A DNA stretch of 64,000 nt from Exophiala sp. HKRS030. Lineage: Eukaryota > Ascomycota > Eurotiomycetes > Chaetothyriales > Herpotrichiellaceae. Within the stretch, counting starts at the first letter, position 1, and the number at the start of each line of letters is the position of its first letter. The translations under genes were made by a program, and so were the position numbers. The DNA lies in NCBI GenBank assembly GCA_023897205.1, contig JAHWDD010000001.1, positions 1,612,001-1,676,000 on the forward strand. Reading direction: 5' to 3'. The notes below the pieces were generated by a model. The model ran no database searches. It was not told where the DNA came from and saw nothing but the letters and a program-made list of their open reading frames with translations. Below, in pieces: positions 58,587 to 64,000 of the stretch.

Positions 58587-59507
58587 GGCAGCAACTGAGA
58601 AGCAGGTTTCATCCAAAAAAAGGCAGCTAGATCAAGGAGAGAGTGATCTCTGGGCGGATTGAGTTAGCTTAATAAGGATACCTATACTCCAGGCCTCTCT
58701 AGGAGACGAGGTTTTAATGCCAATAACACAGGATTCAAAGATGTTTTAATCACTGGTCTCATGAAGAGTACTCTGCTAACTGAGTATTCTTGTTGGGTGC
58801 ACGTAACAAAATCCCAGTGTAAAGCTTGCGCAAAGTCTCGGGAAGTTCCTGGCGCAGTCAACGCTTACAGATCATATCCGCGTCTCAAGGACCCTTCGCG
58901 CCCTTTGTCTAGTAGAACTGACATACTCGAACGGTCACCGGAAGAAGCGGTACGTATCGCGCGAGTGGAGAGAGATGGTACTGATATAGGACTTGTCCGT
59001 TCGGCTGGTTCCGACATATTGTGTGAGTGTACAGCAGCAACGCAACGCGGCCGCCATGAGTGTAAGTAAGAGATGCAATTTGTGGTCTAGCCTTGTTTGC
59101 AATAAGATGTCTGTGTAAATCAGCCAGTGATGACCCTGCTCAGGGAAAGTTCACTACAAAACATGCTGTCTTCACCATTCGGTGAAGTGTTGAATTTCAT
59201 GACCCAAGGCCATTGATAACCGTCAATTTCAAAAGACAAGACTCGGCGTCATTAAGGTCAAGTTGTGTCATTTGAAAGCGACGCGTCGTGACTCGTGAGG
59301 CGGTGATGATTTGTCGTCGAGATTGACAGTGTTGCTCCGGCAGGATCGAGGGAAGTCAAGGACAACTGCGCTTGACCTTCGAGCAGCCGAGACTGTCTGT
59401 TGCAGCTATCTCTCAAGGTGTCGTTGCTTTCAATCTATCGCACAGATCTGCAAAAAGTCCTGTGTTCATGCCCACCATGCCTTGGACAACATTGAATCAC
59501 CTGAAAA
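58587..59507. other. Divergent promoter region, oxidase and Rad55-like genes
   Basis: No gene is called. A frame at 58761-59069 has no family likeness. Confidence 0.5.
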
Positions 59508-60905
59508 ATGGACAATCCCGGACCTGATGTCCACAACTTCTCACCGACCCAGCATCGACTGCCCACGGTATCCGGAGTCGAAGCTCTCAAGAGTGCGTCC
59601 GAGAAGGCGAAAGGTATCTCAACTCGCCTCCCAACCCTAGATGCATCTCTCTCACCCTGCCAACTGTCCCTAGTCACACCAGGCCTCCAACGAGGATGTG
59701 TGACCGAGATGTTCGGCCCTCCAGGAGGGGGTAAGACGACCTTCGGTCTTCAAGTCGTCGCGAACTTGATAAAGTCGAGTCACGATGAATCTCGCGTACT
59801 CTGGGTCAACTGTGGCTCGCCCCTTACACCGAACCGGCTTCGCCAGTTGATGGCGGGTCACCAGCAACCAAAAGACCCCAAGTCGTCTCTGACCCCGAGC
59901 AATTCCCCAGACATCGAAACCCTGATAAACGAGAAGTTCACGTATCTGGAGGCGCATTCTCTTCCGAGGCTCCTGACTATCTTCCTACACCCAAGCCAGA
60001 CTCTGCCGGGGCCCAAGACGGGCTTGATAGTCGTGGACGATCTATCCAATTTGATTCTCGGCTCGTTCTCTCGGAATGCAAAACATCTGAAACCCGGAGC
60101 TCCAAGCTTGGTCAAGGAAAAGTTCGAGAAACGAGCCGCTGGTAGAAGGTTTCAGATCATTGAGAGCCTGGGTGCAGCCATGTCCAAAATGGCCGCCCTT
60201 AGAAATCTCGCGATATTGGCGTTGACGAACTCGACCATCAGCCTGAAGACGGGACAAAAGGCCATGCTCAAGCCGGCATTATCCAGCCAAGCATGGGACA
60301 TCGCCGTCAACACGCGAATCATGCTCTACCGTGACTTTCCAGACAAGGATCAAGAAAGCCAACTGTCCAAGCTTGAAACACGAGCTCTCCGATACGCCGA
60401 AGTTCAGCGCCTTGGTCGGAAAGAGATATACAAACCCGCGGTCGCTTTCGTGATTTTGACAGACGGACTACGACAATTACATTCCCCAGAAGCCAACGAT
60501 CAGGAGGAGGAAGAAGACCTCTTCAATGCGTTTCATGGGACTGAAGGTGAAGAACAACGTCCTCCTCCTCCACTGATGGATCTCCCTCTTCTGCCGGACG
60601 AGCTATCACAACAACCAAAGAAGCGCAAAGCCACGGAGATTGCCGACAGCGAGGACGAAGAGGAAATTGATGGTTTCAACGGAAGAGAAGACGCGTCGGA
60701 CCAAAACGGAGCAAAACTTCCGGGATCACCGATTGTTGAGAAAGAAGTCATCATCAAAAGGGAGGATGACGAGGATGACGAGATGATTCTCGACACGCAC
60801 GAAACAGCTTTGCTGAGAAGCTACAGGCACGCCCTCATCAGAGGTTCTGAAGACGCAATCCCAATATCGTCCGACGAGGAAGATGACGAGGGTGGCTATG
60901 GATGA
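59508..60905 (+). CDS. RecA-fold DNA repair protein, Rad55/Rhp55-like
   Basis: A single exon of 465 residues. Residues 70-77 are the Walker A motif GPPGGGKT, with TEMFG before it and FGLQVVANL after it, as in Rad51 paralogues. VLWVNCGSPLTPNRL resembles the switch after Walker A. The Walker B hydrophobic strand ends in two Asp (LIVVDD, about 173-178). Beyond about 340 the tail is acidic and disordered, with a basic nuclear-signal-like KKRK and two patches (IADSEDEEEID, IPISSDEEDD) like SUMO-interacting motifs. Rad55 with Rad57 is known to stabilise Rad51 filaments in homologous recombination. The closest alternatives are other Rad51 paralogues (XRCC2/3 or Rlp1 type), so the symbol is left empty. 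Confidence 0.8.
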   Translation: MDNPGPDVHNFSPTQHRLPTVSGVEALKSASEKAKGISTRLPTLDASLSPCQLSLVTPGLQRGCVTEMFGPPGGGKTTFGLQVVANLIKSSHDESRVLWVNCGSPLTPNRLRQLMAGHQQPKDPKSSLTPSNSPDIETLINEKFTYLEAHSLPRLLTIFLHPSQTLPGPKTGLIVVDDLSNLILGSFSRNAKHLKPGAPSLVKEKFEKRAAGRRFQIIESLGAAMSKMAALRNLAILALTNSTISLKTGQKAMLKPALSSQAWDIAVNTRIMLYRDFPDKDQESQLSKLETRALRYAEVQRLGRKEIYKPAVAFVILTDGLRQLHSPEANDQEEEEDLFNAFHGTEGEEQRPPPPLMDLPLLPDELSQQPKKRKATEIADSEDEEEIDGFNGREDASDQNGAKLPGSPIVEKEVIIKREDDEDDEMILDTHETALLRSYRHALIRGSEDAIPISSDEEDDEGGYG

Positions 60906-61705
60906 ACTAGAATCCCAGTTACATACCGTTGATTTTGATGAGACGACTCGTTACGAATTACTGCATTATGTTTGAGTATGGATTGAACCTGAAAACAGGA
61001 TAGAAGGTCAATTGCTGTTCAAAAGTAGAAGCGATTTATAGAGTGTATTTGCACGAGTGGTATGTCTTCTATATGTACAAACATACCTCTGTATAACCCG
61101 GTATAGGTACCAAAGGTATAACGTCATGCAACAATATGTTTCGACTCTATATCTTGGTTTTTCCTCTCCCTTGGAGACAAAGGTGATCACGTCAATAGTC
61201 TACAACCACCGGCCAAATAAACAAACAAGCGGCCACGTGGGCAGAGCGAAGATTCTATTTATCCCATCCTTTTCTTTGTTGAAACATACATACCATACAG
61301 AAATTGCCTGCGCTCCCACAGATACTTTCTCTCGTGACAAGCCCAGGTAAGCAAGACGTCAAAAAATGGCCCAATCAACCGCTGTCTTCGACTCCAGAAA
61401 TGCAGATGCGGGGGCCTGACGAGAGTTGGGAGTTGACGAGGATGAGATTCGTGTGCATTCTGAAACCAAACCAGACCAGATCAAATATAAGCGTCGCGGG
61501 CCAAGGACGAGTTGTGAGGCGAGTGGCCAGATGCAAGCAGTTCGATGCGCAAATGATGCCGATGACTGGGAAGATCACACACATACACACACATCCACCC
61601 GGTACACGGCTCCAAGGGCTAGGTAGGAATCTCGAAACCTAGTTGTTTGAAAACTCGCGGCACCAACTGCCTCTAGTGAGTCGTATAGAATTTAGAGGCA
61701 CTGAA
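60906..61705. other. Convergent 3' spacer between the Rad55-like and Lon genes
   Basis: No gene is seen. It is AT-rich in its first half. Confidence 0.5.
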
Positions 61706-64000
61706 TCAATCGTCGTCCTCATCATTATCCTTCTCTTTACCCTCTTTGGATTTTTGCAAGGCATCCTTCCACAAATGATTAATCTCTTCGGGTTTGGCGC
61801 CGGGGAAAACAATATCGAAAACGTCACTGTACCAGTCGACCGCATGACCTTCGATGCCTTCTTTGATGTTCTGTAGAAACACAAAAGGGTCAGCATGCGC
61901 TCAATACGAACAATACAAGACAGAAGGAGAGAATATCAAAAAGTCAAGGTGTAAAACAACTTACCTCGGGCAGTTCGCACCAATCACCCCAGTTGTCCTT
62001 GGGGAACAATATCTTCGAACATCCCGCACGTCTCGCTGCCACCGTCTTCTCTCGCAGACCGCCTATCCTGAGCACTTTGCCGGTGACGGTCAGTTCACCG
62101 GTCATGGCGAGCGCTGGGTCGACCTGTCTGTTCATTGCTAGGCTGAGCAGGGACGTAGCCATTGTGATACCGGCGGAGGGACCATCTTTCTGAACAGCAC
62201 CCTCGGGACAATGCAGATGGATCTTGGCGTGGTCAAAGAAGAGGTTCTCGGGGAATTGGGTCGCCATGACGTGTTTAGCAAATGAGTACGCAATCGTCGT
62301 TGACTCCTTCATGACTGGTTTCATATTGCCTGTTCGTTCGAGTCCAGGACGACTCGAGTGCGACAAGGCAGATTCGAGAATCGACTCGACATACAGTGCC
62401 GCACCACCCATACTAGTCCAGGCCAGGCCCATAGCGACACCAGGTGGTGTCTTCTCATATAGACGGTCGGATGTGAAAACCGGTGGTCCGACATAGTCTT
62501 TCAGGTTGTCTTTGGTGATGGTGACGTGTACTGACTCGGGTACTTTCAGTGCAACGCGGGGTTGCTCTGTCGTTTCTTTTTCGATATTCTCGGGAGTGTC
62601 TTTAACATCGGTATCATCCTTCTTACTCTCTTCAAGGGCAGCTTTGCCTTCATCTGTGAGCGCTTCTGACTCTGGGAGTGCATCTTCACCCAAATCCTGG
62701 ATGATTTTGAGTGCAGATTTGCGGTACACTTTCTCAATTTGCTTCTTGAGATTCCGCACTCCCGACTCGCGGCAATATTTGTTGATCAACTCTTCAATGG
62801 CAGTTTCGTCAAGTTTAACGTCCACCTCCTTCAACCCAGAAAGCTCCTTCGCTTGCGGTGCGAGGTAACGATCCGCGATGGCCTTCTTCTCATCGGCAAC
62901 GTAGCCGCTGAGCTCAATCAATTCCATACGGTCAAGTAGGGGACGAGGGATGGTATCCGTCATGTTGGCTGTGCAAACAAAGAGAACTTTGGAGAGGTCG
63001 ACCGGGACATCCATGTAATGATCCAAAAAGCTGGAGTTTTGTTCAGGGTCGAGCAATTCCAGCAGAGCAGATGATGGGTCTCCTTGGTGGCCGCGACCGA
63101 TCTTGTCGACTTCATCAATGAGGATCAGAGGATTTTCCGTTTGGCATTTCTTCAGAGCCTGAATAATTCTACCAGGCAAGGCACCCACATAAGTTCGACG
63201 ATGGCCTTTGATCTCAGCAACGTCAGTAAGACCGCCGACACTAAAGCGGTAGTACTGCCTGTTAAGAGCTCGCGCAATTGATTTTCCGATTGAGGTCTTG
63301 CCGACGCCAGGTGGTCCAACAAAGCACAAGATCTTGCCTTCGACAGTGCCACGAAGCTTGCCCACTGCAATGAATTCAAGAATCCGGTCCTTGACGTCCT
63401 TGAGTCCGTAATGATCTTCATCAAGTACAGTCATGGCGTTTTTGATACCAAAATTCTCGGCGCTTCTTTGCCCCCAAGGGATCTGAGTAATCCAATCAAG
63501 GTAATTTCTGGTGACATTGAACTCTGAAGCAGCAGGCTCGAGATGGGCCAGCTTGTTAAGCTCCTCTTCGAAAACTTTCTTGACAGCTTCTGGCATGGCA
63601 AGTTTTTGTGCCTTCTCCTTGAACTTCTCCACCAGTTTGTCTTTGCCATCAGATTCAATGCCTAGTTCTCGTCGAATACCCTTCATCTGCTCCATTAGCC
63701 AGTACTCCCTTTGCCTCTTTTGGATCTTGCTCTCCACGTCTTTCGTGATCTTGTTTTGTAGCTTGGCGTTCATGAGCTCCTTCTTCAGGACAACAAGTGC
63801 TTTGTGCAGGCGCTCTTCAACATTCATTGTCTGCAATACGTCCTGCAACTCGTCGATCTCGCCGGCGGAAACTGCAGCGGCAAAATCAGCCAGTTTCGCA
63901 GGCTCTTCGAGAACATTTCCTGCAGACTGAGACATGCTGAAGTCGGATATCTGATCTCTGAAAAGTTGATTCAGGGTAGCAACCTCTTTAAAGACGTTAA
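61706..64000 (-). CDS. pim1: Mitochondrial Lon protease (Pim1), C-terminal part
   Basis: The gene runs off the right edge; its N-terminus is missing. Visible exons are 64000-61965 and 61870-61706, with a 94-nt intron (GTAAGT...CTACAG). The visible start reads [17 protein letters not shown]. The Lon substrate-binding coiled region follows ([19 protein letters not shown]), then the AAA+ module with Walker [16 protein letters not shown], Walker [15 protein letters not shown] and the sensor [20 protein letters not shown]. The C-terminal protease domain has the catalytic Ser in [12 protein letters not shown] and Lys in [22 protein letters not shown] Lys/Asp/Glu-rich insert lies between the ATPase and protease domains, as in other fungal Pim1. 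The last residues are acidic. Lon degrades damaged and regulatory proteins in the mitochondrial matrix. Confidence 0.95.

Overview
The window is a stretch of filamentous-ascomycete nuclear DNA. The evidence is short GT-AG introns (about 40-220 nt), monocistronic genes on both strands, and fungus-restricted families: Zn2Cys6 factors, a Clr5-domain protein, Arp9 of SWI/SNF and RSC, a UapA-type purine permease, and secreted S10 and S33 peptidases. The gene set fits Pezizomycotina, perhaps Eurotiomycetes, but the lineage is a guess. I see no operons, CRISPR arrays, prophage, recognisable transposon or tRNA. Two genes are cut by the window edges: one at position 1, and the mitochondrial Lon protease at position 64000.

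Layout. 1-8 kb: the 3' part of an unrecognised gene, chromatin-remodelling subunit Arp9, a GNAT acetyltransferase, and mitochondrial succinyl-CoA:3-oxoacid CoA-transferase. 8-20 kb: a secretory neighbourhood of two S10 serine carboxypeptidases and one S33 tripeptidyl-aminopeptidase-like enzyme, with a vacuolar-type Ca2+/H+ exchanger between them. 21-25 kb: ESCRT-III subunit Did2/CHMP1 and an FMO/BVMO-like flavoprotein. 25-31 kb: a TTC36-like protein and 4-hydroxyphenylpyruvate dioxygenase (HPPD), divergent from a shared 416-bp spacer, followed by a Zn2Cys6 regulator. 31-46 kb: an orphan ORF, mitochondrial enoyl-thioester reductase Etr1, an F-box protein, several small or hypothetical genes, a Clr5-domain protein and a DUF1857 protein, with long gene-poor spacers. 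47-64 kb: an APH-fold protein that has lost both catalytic aspartates, a UapA/UapC-type purine permease, a Fungal_trans_2-like protein, a ketopantoate reductase, a peroxisomal 2-hydroxyacid oxidase, a Rad55-like RecA-fold protein and Lon.

How the genes may work together. The clearest functional grouping is TTC36-like plus HPPD, with a Zn2Cys6 factor downstream of HPPD. In mammals TTC36 is reported to protect HPPD from degradation, so divergent linkage in a fungus suggests the partnership is old. The secreted peptidases between 8 and 20 kb would act together in extracellular or vacuolar peptide breakdown. Most other genes look like ordinary unlinked housekeeping genes.

Exon boundaries were read by hand from splice signals, reading-frame continuity and remembered family conservation. 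A quoted boundary may be off by a base or by a nearby alternative site.
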